A stretch of 64,000 nt of DNA from an uncultured Clostridia bacterium (GTDB lineage Bacteria; Bacillota; Clostridia; Oscillospirales; Acutalibacteraceae). The notes under the pieces are model-generated. The model was given only the letters and a program-made list of their open reading frames with translations, searched no databases and was not told where the DNA came from. Shown here piece by piece: positions 50,226 to 60,895 of the stretch (positions within the stretch are counted from its first letter, which is position 1; each line of letters begins with the position of its first letter). The stretch covers positions 1 through 64,000 of the forward strand of contig CALWIP010000027.1 of the NCBI GenBank assembly GCA_944380775.1, written 5' to 3'. The position numbers and the translations under genes are program-made.

Positions 50226-50480
50226 TTCTGAATCATCAAACGCAGGGAAAAAGGAAAGTAACCCTCCGGGACCCGGGCAGAGAGGGCGCGCCGTTGGCTG
50301 GAAGCGCGCCTGCGGGGAAGGACGGCGAAGTTCCCTTTGGAGCGGCGCAGCTGAACCGGCAAGTAGGCTGCGACGGCGGGCGGCCGTTATCCGCCACAAA
50401 AGTGTTTGCTTTTGCAAAAACGAGGGTGGTACCGCGGAGCGTTGCGTCTTCGTCCCTTTGGGGATGGGGGCGTTTTTTCA
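50226..50480 (+). ncRNA. T-box leader, phenylalanine-specific
   Basis: The leader fills most of the 401-base gap before pheS. AGAGAGG and GGCTGGAAG mark the Stem I AG bulge and distal loop. The specifier is TTC (Phe) at 50331-50333, in GAAG-TTC-CCTTTGGAGC. The T-box sequence AGGGTGGTACCGCGG is at 50423-50437. A terminator stem from about 50443 ends in six T at 50473-50478. Uncharged tRNA-Phe should favour antitermination. Confidence 0.92.
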
Positions 50481-50535
50481 TGCCTCCGCCCCGGAAGCAA
50501 AACCTTCATCAGGGAGAAAGGAAGAAACGGTTTTT

Positions 50536-51555
50536 ATGAAACAAGCGTTGGAAGCGATCCGCGCGCGTGCCGCCGGCGAGCTGGCTGCCGCGGAGACCCA
50601 GCAGGCGCTGGAGGGCCTGCGGGTCAAGTATCTGGGCAAAAAAGGCGAAGTGACCGCCATCTTGAAACAAATGGGCAAGCTCTCCCCGGAGGAGCGCCCC
50701 GCCGTCGGCCAAGTGGCGAACGAGGTGCGCGCTTTTTTAGAAGCCGAGCTGGAAAAGCGGGCGGCTGAATTAAAAGCGCGGGAGCTGGAACGGCAGCTCG
50801 CGGCGGAAACGCTAGACGTCACGCTGCCCGGCAAGCGCCGGGTGTTGGGCCATGAGCACCCGCTCTCCGTCGTCTTGAATGAATTGAAAGAAATCTTTAT
50901 CGGCATGGGGTTCGAGATTGTGGAAGGCCCCGAGGTCGAGCTCGATTATTATAATTTTGAAGCGCTGAATATCCCGAAGAACCATCCCGCGCGCGATACG
51001 CAGGATACGTTCTATATTACCGACAATATTTTGCTGCGCACGCAGACCTCCGGCGTGCAGGTGCGCACGATGGAGAAGAAAAAGCCGCCGATCCGCGTGA
51101 TCTCCCCTGGGCGCGTGTACCGCTCCGATGCGGTGGACGCGACGCATTCCCCGCTCTTCCACCAAATTGAAGGCTTGGTTGTCGACCGCGGCGTCACCTT
51201 TGCGGACCTCAAAGGAACGCTGGAGGTGTTTGTCAAGCAGCTTTACGGGGAGGATTCCGTCGTGCGGTTCCGCCCGCACCATTTCCCGTTCACAGAACCC
51301 TCTGCCGAGCTGGACGTGCAGTGTTTCCATTGCCACGGCGAGGGCTGCCGCCTTTGCAAGGGCGAGGGCTGGATCGAGATTCTCGGCTGCGGCATGGTGC
51401 ACCCCAAGGTGCTGGAAAACTGCGACATCGACCCGGAAATTTACAGCGGCTTCGCGTTCGGCATCGGCCTGGAACGCCTGGTCATGCGCCGCTACAACAT
51501 TGACGACCTGCGTTTGTTCTATGAGAACGACGTGCGGTTCCTCAAGCAATTTTAA
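50536..51555 (+). CDS. pheS: Phenylalanyl-tRNA synthetase alpha subunit
   Basis: This 339-residue alpha subunit has an N-terminal coiled-coil (residues 1-90) for tRNA binding and the class II catalytic core. Core motifs are motif 1 around [11 protein letters not shown], motif 2 with [15 protein letters not shown] and [10 protein letters not shown], and motif 3 [16 protein letters not shown]. It charges tRNA-Phe together with PheT. It is controlled by the upstream T-box and is followed by pheT after 15 bases. Confidence 0.97.
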   Translation: MKQALEAIRARAAGELAAAETQQALEGLRVKYLGKKGEVTAILKQMGKLSPEERPAVGQVANEVRAFLEAELEKRAAELKARELERQLAAETLDVTLPGKRRVLGHEHPLSVVLNELKEIFIGMGFEIVEGPEVELDYYNFEALNIPKNHPARDTQDTFYITDNILLRTQTSGVQVRTMEKKKPPIRVISPGRVYRSDAVDATHSPLFHQIEGLVVDRGVTFADLKGTLEVFVKQLYGEDSVVRFRPHHFPFTEPSAELDVQCFHCHGEGCRLCKGEGWIEILGCGMVHPKVLENCDIDPEIYSGFAFGIGLERLVMRRYNIDDLRLFYENDVRFLKQF

Positions 51556-51570
51556 GGAGGCGCTGGAACA

Positions 51571-53952
51571 ATGAATCTTTCCATGAAATGGCTCAAGGAA
51601 TTTGTCCCTGTGGAGATGGAGCCCCGCGCCTTCGCGGAAGCGATGACGATGAGCGGTTCAAAAGTAGAGGGCTGGGAACAGGAAGGCGCCGGGATTGAAA
51701 ACGTCGTCGTCGGCAAGGTTCTTTCCATAGTGAAGCATCCGGATTCCGACCATCTGGTGGTTTGCCAGGTGGAAGTGGGCGGCGGCGAACCGCTGCAAAT
51801 TGTGACCGGCGCAGCCAATTTGCAGGAGGGCGACGTGGTCCCGGTGGCGCTGAGCGGCTCTACTTTGCCCGGCGGCGTCAAGATTGAAAAAGGGAAGCTG
51901 CGCGGCGTGGAGAGCAACGGCATGCTCTGCTCCCTTGGGGAATTGGGCCTGACGCTGCACGATTTCCCCTACGCGGTGGAAAACGGGATCTTCGTCCTGG
52001 GCGACGACTGCATCCGCACGCCCGGCACGCCCATCTGTGAAGCCATCGGCCTGGATGACACAAAGGTCGAGTTTGAGATTACTTCCAACCGGCCGGACTG
52101 CTTCTCTGTGCTCGGCTTGGCGCGCGAGGCGGCGGCCACCTTCCATCATCCGTTTGAGGCGCGCCGTCCGGCGGTGCGCGGCGGCCACGGTTCTGTGGAG
52201 GGGATGCTCGACGTCAAGGTTGAGGAGCCTTCCCTCTGCCCCATTTACAGTGCCCGCATTGTGAAGAACGTGCGTGTCAAACCGTCCCCGCGTTGGATGC
52301 GTGAGCGCCTGCGCGCGATGGGCGTGCGGCCGATCAATAATATCGTCGATATCACGAACTACGTCATGCTCGAATATGGCCAGCCGATGCACGCGTTTGA
52401 CCTGCGCACCATCGACGAAGGAAAGATCCGCGTGCGCCTGGCAAAGGACGGCGAAACCATCACCACGCTGGACGGTGTGGAACGGACGCTGACCTCTCAG
52501 AACCTGGTCATCGCGGATGCGCACAAGCCGGTTGCCATCGCGGGCGTCATGGGCGGGGAATATAGCGGCATCATGGACGACACCACGACCATCGTCTTTG
52601 AATCCGCCTGCTTCAATGCGGTCTCGGTCCGTCTGACCGCCCGCAGCCAAGGCATGCGCACCGACGCGTCCTCCCGCTATGAAAAGGGCCTCGACCCCAA
52701 CAACTGCCTCCCGGCGGTGGACCGTGCGTGCGAATTGGTAGAATTGTTGGACGCCGGCGACGTGCTCGACGGCACGCTGATGGACAACCACGCATCCTCT
52801 GAGCTGCGCCGCATCCCGCTTGACGCTGGATGGATTAACCGTTTCCTGGATCTCGACCTGACGAAAGAGCAGATGAAAGAGATCCTCACGCCGCTCGGCT
52901 GCCTGTTTGACGGCGACGAGATCCTTGTGCCGACCTACCGGCCTGATTTGGAGCATAAAGCCGACATCGCGGAGGAGATTGCCCGCTTCTATGGATACAA
53001 CCGGATCCCGGGCACCAAGCTGACCGGCGCTTCCGAAGGGAAATACACCCCGGAGCAGCTTTTCCGCGCGAAGGTGAGCCGCACGATGCAGGCGCTCGGC
53101 CTCAGCGAGATTATGACGTATTCGTTCATCAGCCCGAAATATTACGACAAGATCCGCATGCCGGAAAACGACCCGCTGCGCCGCTCGATTGTCATTAAGA
53201 ACCCGCTTGGCGAGGATACGAGCATCATGCGTACGGTTGCCCTTCCCTCGATGATGGAGACCCTGGCGCGAAATTACAACAACCGCAACGCCTCCGCCTC
53301 GCTTTTTGAGCTTGCATCGGAGTATATTCCTACTGCGCCGGACCAGCTGCCAGTGGAAAAGATCACGCTTATTGCCGGGATGTACGGCGAAGACATGGAC
53401 TATTTCACACTCAAGGGCGTGGCCGAAGAACTGCTGGAAACGCTCGGCGTAACCGGCTACGATGTGGAGTCCTCCGCGGAGGAATACAGCTATCACCCGG
53501 GCCGTTGCGCGGTGCTGACGGTGGACGGCAAGCGTCTCGGCGTGCTCGGCGAGGTCCACCCGCTCTGTGTGCAGAATTACGGCATGAAGGGCCGGGTTTA
53601 CTCTTTCTCCTTCGACCTGCAAACGCTGTTTGAGAACCGCCGTCAGGATGTTTCTTACCAGCCGCTGCCGCGCTTCCCAGCGGTTACGCGCGACCTGGCG
53701 CTGGTGTGCAGCGATAAAATCCCGGTGCTCACGTTAGAGAAAGCCATCCGCCGCGGCGCGGGCCCGCTGCTTGAGAGAATCGACCTGTTCGACGTTTACC
53801 GCGGCGAGCAGATTGAGTCCGGCAAAAAGAGCGTGGCGTTTAGTATTGCGCTGCGTTCCCCCACTTCGACGTTGACGGACGAACAGATTAACGCCGCGCT
53901 GAAAAATGTGATGGCGGAGTTGGAGCGCGAAGGGGCTTCCTTGCGCATATAA
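51571..53952 (+). CDS. pheT: Phenylalanyl-tRNA synthetase beta subunit
   Basis: This 793-residue beta subunit is full length. It has the N-terminal EMAP-like tRNA-binding domain (about residues 40-150, with VKHPDSDHLVVCQV), the B3/4 editing domain, B5, the catalytic-like core (NPLGEDTSIMRT) and the C-terminal FDX-ACB anticodon-binding domain (YQPLPRFPAVTRDLAL). It forms the alpha2beta2 enzyme with PheS. Confidence 0.97.
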   Translation: MNLSMKWLKEFVPVEMEPRAFAEAMTMSGSKVEGWEQEGAGIENVVVGKVLSIVKHPDSDHLVVCQVEVGGGEPLQIVTGAANLQEGDVVPVALSGSTLPGGVKIEKGKLRGVESNGMLCSLGELGLTLHDFPYAVENGIFVLGDDCIRTPGTPICEAIGLDDTKVEFEITSNRPDCFSVLGLAREAAATFHHPFEARRPAVRGGHGSVEGMLDVKVEEPSLCPIYSARIVKNVRVKPSPRWMRERLRAMGVRPINNIVDITNYVMLEYGQPMHAFDLRTIDEGKIRVRLAKDGETITTLDGVERTLTSQNLVIADAHKPVAIAGVMGGEYSGIMDDTTTIVFESACFNAVSVRLTARSQGMRTDASSRYEKGLDPNNCLPAVDRACELVELLDAGDVLDGTLMDNHASSELRRIPLDAGWINRFLDLDLTKEQMKEILTPLGCLFDGDEILVPTYRPDLEHKADIAEEIARFYGYNRIPGTKLTGASEGKYTPEQLFRAKVSRTMQALGLSEIMTYSFISPKYYDKIRMPENDPLRRSIVIKNPLGEDTSIMRTVALPSMMETLARNYNNRNASASLFELASEYIPTAPDQLPVEKITLIAGMYGEDMDYFTLKGVAEELLETLGVTGYDVESSAEEYSYHPGRCAVLTVDGKRLGVLGEVHPLCVQNYGMKGRVYSFSFDLQTLFENRRQDVSYQPLPRFPAVTRDLALVCSDKIPVLTLEKAIRRGAGPLLERIDLFDVYRGEQIESGKKSVAFSIALRSPTSTLTDEQINAALKNVMAELEREGASLRI

Positions 53953-53976
53953 AAATCGAATTTCTTCATTTTTCTC

Positions 53977-54005
53977 TTGTAATCCCACGCCGGATGTTGT
54001 ATGAT
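53977..54005 (+). promoter_or_regulatory. Promoter of ireB
   Basis: TTGTAA and TATGAT are 17 bases apart, 25 bases before the ATG. Confidence 0.75.
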
Positions 54006-54030
54006 TGACGATATTGGGGGTGTTCGAACG

Positions 54031-54276
54031 ATGTTTGACAAAACGATGACCTTCTCCTTTCCCAGCGACCGCGAGGCGGATATCAAGACGACGCTGACGG
54101 CGGTTTACGACGCTCTAAAGGAAAAAGGCTACAATCCGATCAACCAAATCGTCGGGTATATCCTCTCAGAAGACCCAACGTATATTACAACGCACAACAA
54201 TGCGAGGAGCTTGATCCGGCGAATCGACCGCGATGAGCTCTTGCAAGTGCTGGTACGGTCTTATCTGGGCGAATGA
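54031..54276 (+). CDS. ireB: IreB family regulatory phosphoprotein (UPF0297)
   Basis: This 81-residue protein has the family pattern [31 protein letters not shown] and [18 protein letters not shown]. In Enterococcus, IreB is phosphorylated by the PASTA kinase IreK and tunes cell-envelope stress resistance. The ATG at 54031 has GGGGGTG upstream. In many Firmicutes the gene is followed by ruvX and a DUF1292 gene; here it is alone and ends at a terminator. Confidence 0.93.
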   Translation: MFDKTMTFSFPSDREADIKTTLTAVYDALKEKGYNPINQIVGYILSEDPTYITTHNNARSLIRRIDRDELLQVLVRSYLGE

Positions 54277-54292
54277 CAGCCCCAAACCGCAT

Positions 54293-54328
54293 AAAAAGGG
54301 CACGCTGGTTTCCCGGCGCGCCCTTTTG
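54293..54328 (+). terminator. Terminator of ireB
   Basis: AAAAAGGGCACGC pairs with GCGCGCCCTTTT, with one bulge, ending in a T-run. Confidence 0.78.
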
Positions 54329-54393
54329 CTCTGAACAAACCCGGCGCTTCCGCCGGAAAATGCCCCGATGCTAGAGAAAGGAACTGACGTCTT

Positions 54394-55287
54394 TTGGATC
54401 TTCTCTTTTACGATGGGATCGACTGGGAGCGGGAGTTTGCCCCGTTCCGGACGCACTGCGAGGAATGCCGCGGCCTTTGCTGCACCCTCCTGTATTTTGC
54501 AAAATGCGAAGGTTTCCCCGCGGACAAGAGTTCCGGCGTGCCGTGCCATCATCAAAAACCGGATGGGCGCTGCGGCATTTTCCAGGAGCTGGCCTCCCGC
54601 CGGCTGTACGGCTGCCTTGCGTACGACTGCTTTGGCGCGGGCCAGCGGTTAGCGGCGCGCACCGAAGTTATCACAAACTGGGAAGCGGTGCCGCAGCCGC
54701 GGCGCGAGCTGTTGTTCCGCGCGTTTCTCGACCTAGCGCAGATTTGCCAGTCTCAGTGGTACCTCACGCTGGCTTCCCTGCTGCGCCCCGCGAGAGGTCT
54801 TTTACCGCAGATCAACGCGCTGCGCGAACGTGGGCAGAAGGCAGAGACGCTTTCTGCGGAAGAGCTTGCCTGCTTTGACATCATCCCTTACCGCAAGGAT
54901 GTCAGCCACCTGCTCGGCCAGGTTTGGGAGCAGGTAGAGCCGTTGCTGTGCAAACCGGCGCGGCGCCAGCCGATTTTGAAAAGCTACGCCGGGAAAAAGA
55001 TGCGGGGCAAGGACCTCGCCGGGAAAAATTTTAGCACGGCGGACCTTTCCCGCGCAGACCTGCGCGGCGCGAATCTCTACGGCGCCAACTTTCTGGGTGC
55101 GGACCTGAGAGAGACAGACCTGCGCGGCGTAGACCTTTCCCACGGTTTGTTTTTAACGCAGTTCCAGGTCAACTCCGCCCTTGGGGACGCTGACACCAAA
55201 TTGCCTCCCTATCTTTTGCGCCCGCCTTTTGCTTCGGCAGGGGCCTGGGGGCCGCCGTTCCCCGTAAAAAAGCAACCCCGTTTTTGA
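54394..55287 (+). CDS. YkgJ-type cysteine-cluster protein with C-terminal pentapeptide repeats
   Basis: This 297-residue protein starts with a cysteine cluster (HCEECRGLCC, then CEGF, CHHQ, DGRCGIF and YGCLAYDCF), as in YkgJ/UPF0153 metal-binding proteins. It then has a helical middle region. From about residue 195 it carries pentapeptide repeats (ADLSRADLRGANLYGANF and following), a short right-handed beta-helix. I know these as separate families; the combination is unusual. The TTG start at 54394 has AAAGGAAC about 12 bases upstream. Confidence 0.72.
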   Translation: MDLLFYDGIDWEREFAPFRTHCEECRGLCCTLLYFAKCEGFPADKSSGVPCHHQKPDGRCGIFQELASRRLYGCLAYDCFGAGQRLAARTEVITNWEAVPQPRRELLFRAFLDLAQICQSQWYLTLASLLRPARGLLPQINALRERGQKAETLSAEELACFDIIPYRKDVSHLLGQVWEQVEPLLCKPARRQPILKSYAGKKMRGKDLAGKNFSTADLSRADLRGANLYGANFLGADLRETDLRGVDLSHGLFLTQFQVNSALGDADTKLPPYLLRPPFASAGAWGPPFPVKKQPRF

Positions 55288-55290
55288 CCC

Positions 55291-55322
55291 GCAGCGCCGC
55301 AGAGAAAGCGGCGCTGTTTTTC
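55291..55322 (+). terminator. Terminator of the cysteine-cluster gene
   Basis: CAGCGCCGC / GCGGCGCTG forms a stem with an AGAGAAA loop, followed by TTTTTCTC. Confidence 0.88.
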
Positions 55323-55354
55323 TCCGCGAACCTGCGGGGAACTCTCGTTTCCTC

Positions 55355-55383
55355 TTTACAGTTGTTTTGTTTTATGATATACT
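55355..55383 (+). promoter_or_regulatory. Promoter of the 103-residue protein gene
   Basis: TTTACA and TATACT are 17 bases apart. Confidence 0.8.
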
Positions 55384-55460
55384 AATCTTTAGTTATATTT
55401 GTGAATGATATCAGGCTTTTCGCCTGCCGTTCCAATCTGCAGTGTATAGGAGGCAGCCGT

Positions 55461-55772
55461 ATGACCCGGACAAAAAAGGAAGCGCCCCAGGCGGCGCAGT
55501 TCCCAATGTACAAAAACCACCCGCTGGTCCGCTGTGGGGATGTGATTTACTACGGGAGCATGAAGGATAAATTTGTGGTAAAACTGGAGATCAAGAGCAA
55601 AAAGAAGGTGCAGGACCTGGAGGTCGCAGACCGCGTGACCATTCAGCTCATGTACACCGACACCAGCATCCGTTCGCGTAAGCAGATTGTCAAATCCAGC
55701 GAGAAGAAAGGGCTTTACCTCGCGCTGGACATCGCCGACGCATGGCTGGAACGCGCGCTGGCTAACGAATGA
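55461..55772 (+). CDS. Uncharacterised 103-residue protein
   Basis: I do not recognise a family. The protein is basic, with predicted beta strands around GDVIYYGSMKDKFVVKLEIK and VTIQLMYTDTS and a C-terminal helix, and it has no signal peptide or membrane segment. Evidence that it is real is strong at the DNA level: a good promoter, TAGGAGG seven bases before the ATG, and a terminator right after the stop. It is a single-gene unit upstream of pyruvate kinase. Confidence 0.75.
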   Translation: MTRTKKEAPQAAQFPMYKNHPLVRCGDVIYYGSMKDKFVVKLEIKSKKKVQDLEVADRVTIQLMYTDTSIRSRKQIVKSSEKKGLYLALDIADAWLERALANE

Positions 55773-55792
55773 CCCCGGCGAAACGCCGCCCC

Positions 55793-55820
55793 AACGGGCG
55801 GCGTTTTTTCATCTGGCAGC
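55793..55820 (+). terminator. Terminator before pyk
   Basis: ACGCCGCCC / GGGCGGCGT is a perfect stem with a 4-base loop, followed by a T-run. Confidence 0.92.
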
Positions 55821-55868
55821 TTCCCCTCCCGCTTCCCCACATCCGAAGCGTTTTTTTCATTTGTGCGG

Positions 55869-55897
55869 TTGATTTTTCTTTTTTTGTTTATTATAAT
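55869..55897 (+). promoter_or_regulatory. Sigma-A promoter of pyk
   Basis: TTGATT and TATAAT are 17 bases apart, in a T-rich context typical of a strong promoter. The leader is about 90 bases. Confidence 0.85.
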
Positions 55898-55994
55898 TAT
55901 AATTGAAATGTTCTGCAAATCACATGGGAAGAGAAAACAATGCGGCCGCGCCTGTGCCAGCAGGGGAAACGGCCACTGGAGGACGGAGGCTTTT

Positions 55995-57755
55995 ATGAGA
56001 AAGACGAAAATCATCTGCACCCTGGGCCCCGCAACAGACAACGAAGATATGCTGCGCAGCCTGATGATGGCTGGCATGGACGTGGCCCGCCTGAATTTTT
56101 CGCACCAAACGCAGGCGGAGCAGAAAGTGCGCGCTGACATGGTCAAGCGGCTCCGCGAAGAGCTGGACCTCCCCGTCGCGCTGCTGCTTGATACAAAGGG
56201 CCCTGAGATCCGCGTGACGGAATTCAGCACGCCAAAGGTGCATTTGGAGCAGGGAGCTTCGTTTACCCTGACGACGCGCGAGGTCATCGGCGATGAAACC
56301 ATCGCTGGCGTCACCTTCAGCCGCCTGGCGCAGGAGGTTCTTCCGGGGACGCGCATTCTGATCGACGACGGCTTGATCGAGCTGCGCGCCGACTTTTGCA
56401 CCGACACCGATGTGCACTGCACGGTAATCAACGGAGGGGAAATCTCCGCGCATAAGGGGATCAACATCCCCGGCGTTGACCTCTCCCTCCCCTTTTTGAG
56501 CGAAAAAGATAAGAGCGACATTGAATTCGCGGTGCGGGAGGATTTTGATTTTATCGCGGCGTCGTTTACACGCACGGCGCAGGATATTATCACGATGCGG
56601 CATGAACTGGAACGCATGGATTGCCACAAGATCCGCCTGATTGCAAAGATTGAAAATTCCAGCGGCGTGGACAATATCGACGAGATTATTCGCTTTTCCG
56701 ATGGGATTATGGTCGCGCGCGGCGACATGGGTGTCGAAATCCCCCTGGAGGACGTGCCGATCATCCAGAAAAAACTCATCAAAAAAGCATATACGGCGGG
56801 AAAGCAGGTCATCACGGCGACACAGATGCTCGATTCCATGATGAAAAATCCCCGCCCGACCCGCGCGGAAGCAACTGACGTTGCAAACGCAATCTATGAC
56901 GGCACAAGCGCGATCATGCTTTCCGGTGAAACAGCGGCGGGGCATTACCCGTTGGAATCCCTCAAGACGATGGCTACGATTGCGGAACGCGCAGAACGCG
57001 ACATCGACTACAAGCAGCGTTTTGCCAACCGGCAGTTTGAAGGCGCGCCGAACGTGACGGCCGCTATTTCTCACGCAACCTGCACGACGGCGCACGACCT
57101 CGGCGCGGTCGCAATTATGACGGTCTCCAAATCTGGGCAGACCGCGCGGACTATTTCCAAATACCGCCCGTGGTGCCCGATTATCTGCGGCACGACAGAC
57201 CCGACGGTGCGCCGCCAGATGAATCTCTCTTGGGGCGTGATCCCCATTATCGTGGAAGAAAAGGACAACACGGACGAGTTGTTTGACCACGTTGTCAATG
57301 TGGCACGGCAGCGCGGCCTGGTGAAAAACGGCGATCTGGTCGTCATCACGGCGGGCGTCCCGCTGGGCGTTTCCGGCACCACCAACCTGCTCAAGGTGCA
57401 ACTGGTCGGCGACGTACTGGTCTCCGGCGACGGGGTCAATAAGGGCGTTGCATGTGGGAATCTTTGCGTCTGCCGCGACGTGGAACAGGCCCAGGCGGAA
57501 TTCAAGGAAGGCGACATCCTGGTTCTCCCGGCAACAGACAACACCGCGCTCTCCCTGATGAAAGCGTCCTCCGGCATCATCACGGAGCTGGGCGGCATGA
57601 ATTCCCACGCAGCTATCGTCGGCCTGGCGCTCGACAAGCCGGTCATCGTCGGCGCGGAACACGCAACCCAGCTGCTCAAGAGCGGCACCACGGTTACGCT
57701 GGATGCCTCCCGCGGCATCGTCTACGGCGGCGTGGAGAAGCACACGCTCGGCTGA
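55995..57755 (+). CDS. pyk: Pyruvate kinase
   Basis: This 586-residue enzyme transfers phosphate from PEP to ADP. It has KIICTLGPAT at the start, LLLDTKGPEIR, the catalytic-Lys signature IRLIAKIENSSGVDN, ARGDMGVEIP and TRAEATDVANAIYDG. Beyond the usual 470 residues it has an extra C-terminal PEP-utilising-like domain ending in GIITELGGMNSHAAIVGLAL, as in Bacillus and many clostridia. GGAGG precedes the ATG at 55995. Confidence 0.97.
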   Translation: MRKTKIICTLGPATDNEDMLRSLMMAGMDVARLNFSHQTQAEQKVRADMVKRLREELDLPVALLLDTKGPEIRVTEFSTPKVHLEQGASFTLTTREVIGDETIAGVTFSRLAQEVLPGTRILIDDGLIELRADFCTDTDVHCTVINGGEISAHKGINIPGVDLSLPFLSEKDKSDIEFAVREDFDFIAASFTRTAQDIITMRHELERMDCHKIRLIAKIENSSGVDNIDEIIRFSDGIMVARGDMGVEIPLEDVPIIQKKLIKKAYTAGKQVITATQMLDSMMKNPRPTRAEATDVANAIYDGTSAIMLSGETAAGHYPLESLKTMATIAERAERDIDYKQRFANRQFEGAPNVTAAISHATCTTAHDLGAVAIMTVSKSGQTARTISKYRPWCPIICGTTDPTVRRQMNLSWGVIPIIVEEKDNTDELFDHVVNVARQRGLVKNGDLVVITAGVPLGVSGTTNLLKVQLVGDVLVSGDGVNKGVACGNLCVCRDVEQAQAEFKEGDILVLPATDNTALSLMKASSGIITELGGMNSHAAIVGLALDKPVIVGAEHATQLLKSGTTVTLDASRGIVYGGVEKHTLG

Positions 57756-57785
57756 GACCGTTCTTCCTCAGAATAGAAAAAACAA

Positions 57786-57823
57786 AAAGGGGACGTTCCC
57801 GAGCGGGACGCCCCCCTTTTCCT
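57786..57823. terminator. Terminator between pyk and the convergent lipoprotein gene
   Basis: AAAAGGGGACG pairs with CG-CCCCCCTTTT around TTCCCG / CGGGA, with A and T flanks on both sides. Confidence 0.75.
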
Positions 57824-57832
57824 ATGCTGATT

Positions 57833-58423
57833 TCATAAGGTTTCCCCGCCGGATTCCGCGGTGAAGAAGACAAAAAACAGATCCCCCGTGCTCTCGTCGG
57901 AAAAGATTTCCTGGTAGGAGATGGAAAAATCCTCATAGCCGGCGGGTACTTCATAAACCAAAAGGCCGGTGCGTTCCTCGTTGACCGCCATCGGGTAAGT
58001 CCCCGGCAGCTGTTCTTCCGTAAGCGGCGGGAGTTCTTCAAAGGTCTCCGGGTCTGTGGTGATGGGGAACCGGAAGTCGTCCTCGCCTTCTGCTCCCCAT
58101 TGCGCTTGGAAATCGGTGTCATACATTTCGATGCTCTGCCGCGAAGTGTTTCGCACCGTGATCTCTACGACCAAGAGCTGGTTCCCTTCTGCGGCGGCGT
58201 GGCTGCTGTAGGTTTCACAGACTTCTGCGCGGTTGACGGTAAAATCGAAGAAAGAGGTGTGCATCGTGTCCCCTATGCGGCCTTCGGCATAGCCGTCGGC
58301 GGCGTAGCCGGAGGCGGTCTCTTCACCGGATGCGCCAAAGAAAAGGCTGGAGGCCAGCGAATAGCAGCCCGTGAATGAAACTATCAACACCGCCAGTAGC
58401 AGCGCAAACGCCCCTTTTTTCAT
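57833..58423 (-). CDS. DUF4352-type lipoprotein
   Basis: This 196-residue protein starts with a lipoprotein signal peptide (MKKGAFALLLAVLIVSFTGC, with the Cys as lipidation site). Its mature part has the immunoglobulin-like DUF4352 pattern: a strand MHTSFFDFTVNRAEV, then QLLVVEITVRNTSRQSIEMY, and a late GLLVYEVPAGYEDFSI. It should be anchored on the outer face of the membrane. Function is unknown. GGGAGGGG precedes the ATG at 58423. Confidence 0.8.
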   Translation of the reverse strand: MKKGAFALLLAVLIVSFTGCYSLASSLFFGASGEETASGYAADGYAEGRIGDTMHTSFFDFTVNRAEVCETYSSHAAAEGNQLLVVEITVRNTSRQSIEMYDTDFQAQWGAEGEDDFRFPITTDPETFEELPPLTEEQLPGTYPMAVNEERTGLLVYEVPAGYEDFSISYQEIFSDESTGDLFFVFFTAESGGETL

Positions 58424-58548
58424 ACGATCCCCTCCCCTGTTTTCGAGCGTTTTTACACATTTTTCAACTTTAGTGTAGCATGTTTTTGCGCATCCGGCAA
58501 GCGTCCCCTGGATTTTTGCCGAAAAAAGTTGTGAGGATTGTGGGCAGC

Positions 58549-58589
58549 AATCAAAAGAAAAGCCGGCGTTTTCCGAAGAAAACGCCGGC
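58549..58589 (-). terminator. Terminator of groESL
   Basis: Reading the reverse strand, GCCGGCGTTTTC / GAAAACGCCGGC is a perfect 12-bp stem with a tetraloop, followed by TTTTCTTTT. Confidence 0.92.
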
Positions 58590-58617
58590 AACTTTGCACG
58601 GAAAATGATGGGGAAAA

Positions 58618-60261
<1,644 letters not shown>

Positions 60262-60304
60262 CTAAAATCGATCACAGGTTCCTGCGCTAAGGTTCCGTGG
60301 GAAA

Positions 60305-60649
<345 letters not shown>

Positions 60650-60676
60650 TTAGCACTCAATCTTCCTGAGTGCTAA
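60650..60676. promoter_or_regulatory. CIRCE operator (HrcA binding site)
   Basis: TTAGCACTC (60650-60658) and GAGTGCTAA (60668-60676) form the perfect 9-N9-9 inverted repeat of CIRCE, between the groESL promoter and groS. HrcA itself is not in the window. Confidence 0.98.
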
Positions 60677-60680
60677 CATT

Positions 60681-60709
60681 ATTGTAGCCGGTTCTTTTGG
60701 AAAATGCAA
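60681..60709 (-). promoter_or_regulatory. groESL promoter
   Basis: Reverse strand TTGCAT and TACAAT are 17 bases apart, immediately upstream of CIRCE. Confidence 0.85.
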
Positions 60710-60800
60710 GGGGTTTTCCAAGGAAAAACAACATTTAATAATTTATTTACAATTTTTCACGGTTCCTTCCCCCGGCGCCCGGCTTCCGCCGGATTTTTGC

Positions 60801-60829
60801 TTTACACGGCGCATTCTTTATAGTATGAT
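60801..60829 (+). promoter_or_regulatory. pepV promoter
   Basis: TTTACA and TATGAT are 17 bases apart. Confidence 0.8.
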
Positions 60830-60895
60830 GAAGAAAAGAAACGCGCTTGGCGTCCTGCGGCGCGAAAGGCGCGCGGAAAAAAGGAGAGGACCGCT

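Noticed and set aside
51658..53622. 654-codon open frame antisense to pheT
   Set aside because: Shadow of pheT codon usage; His/Arg/Gln-rich with no recognisable fold.
55920..57743. 607-codon open frame antisense to pyk
   Set aside because: Shadow frame with no motifs; pyk is a full, conserved gene with promoter and terminator.
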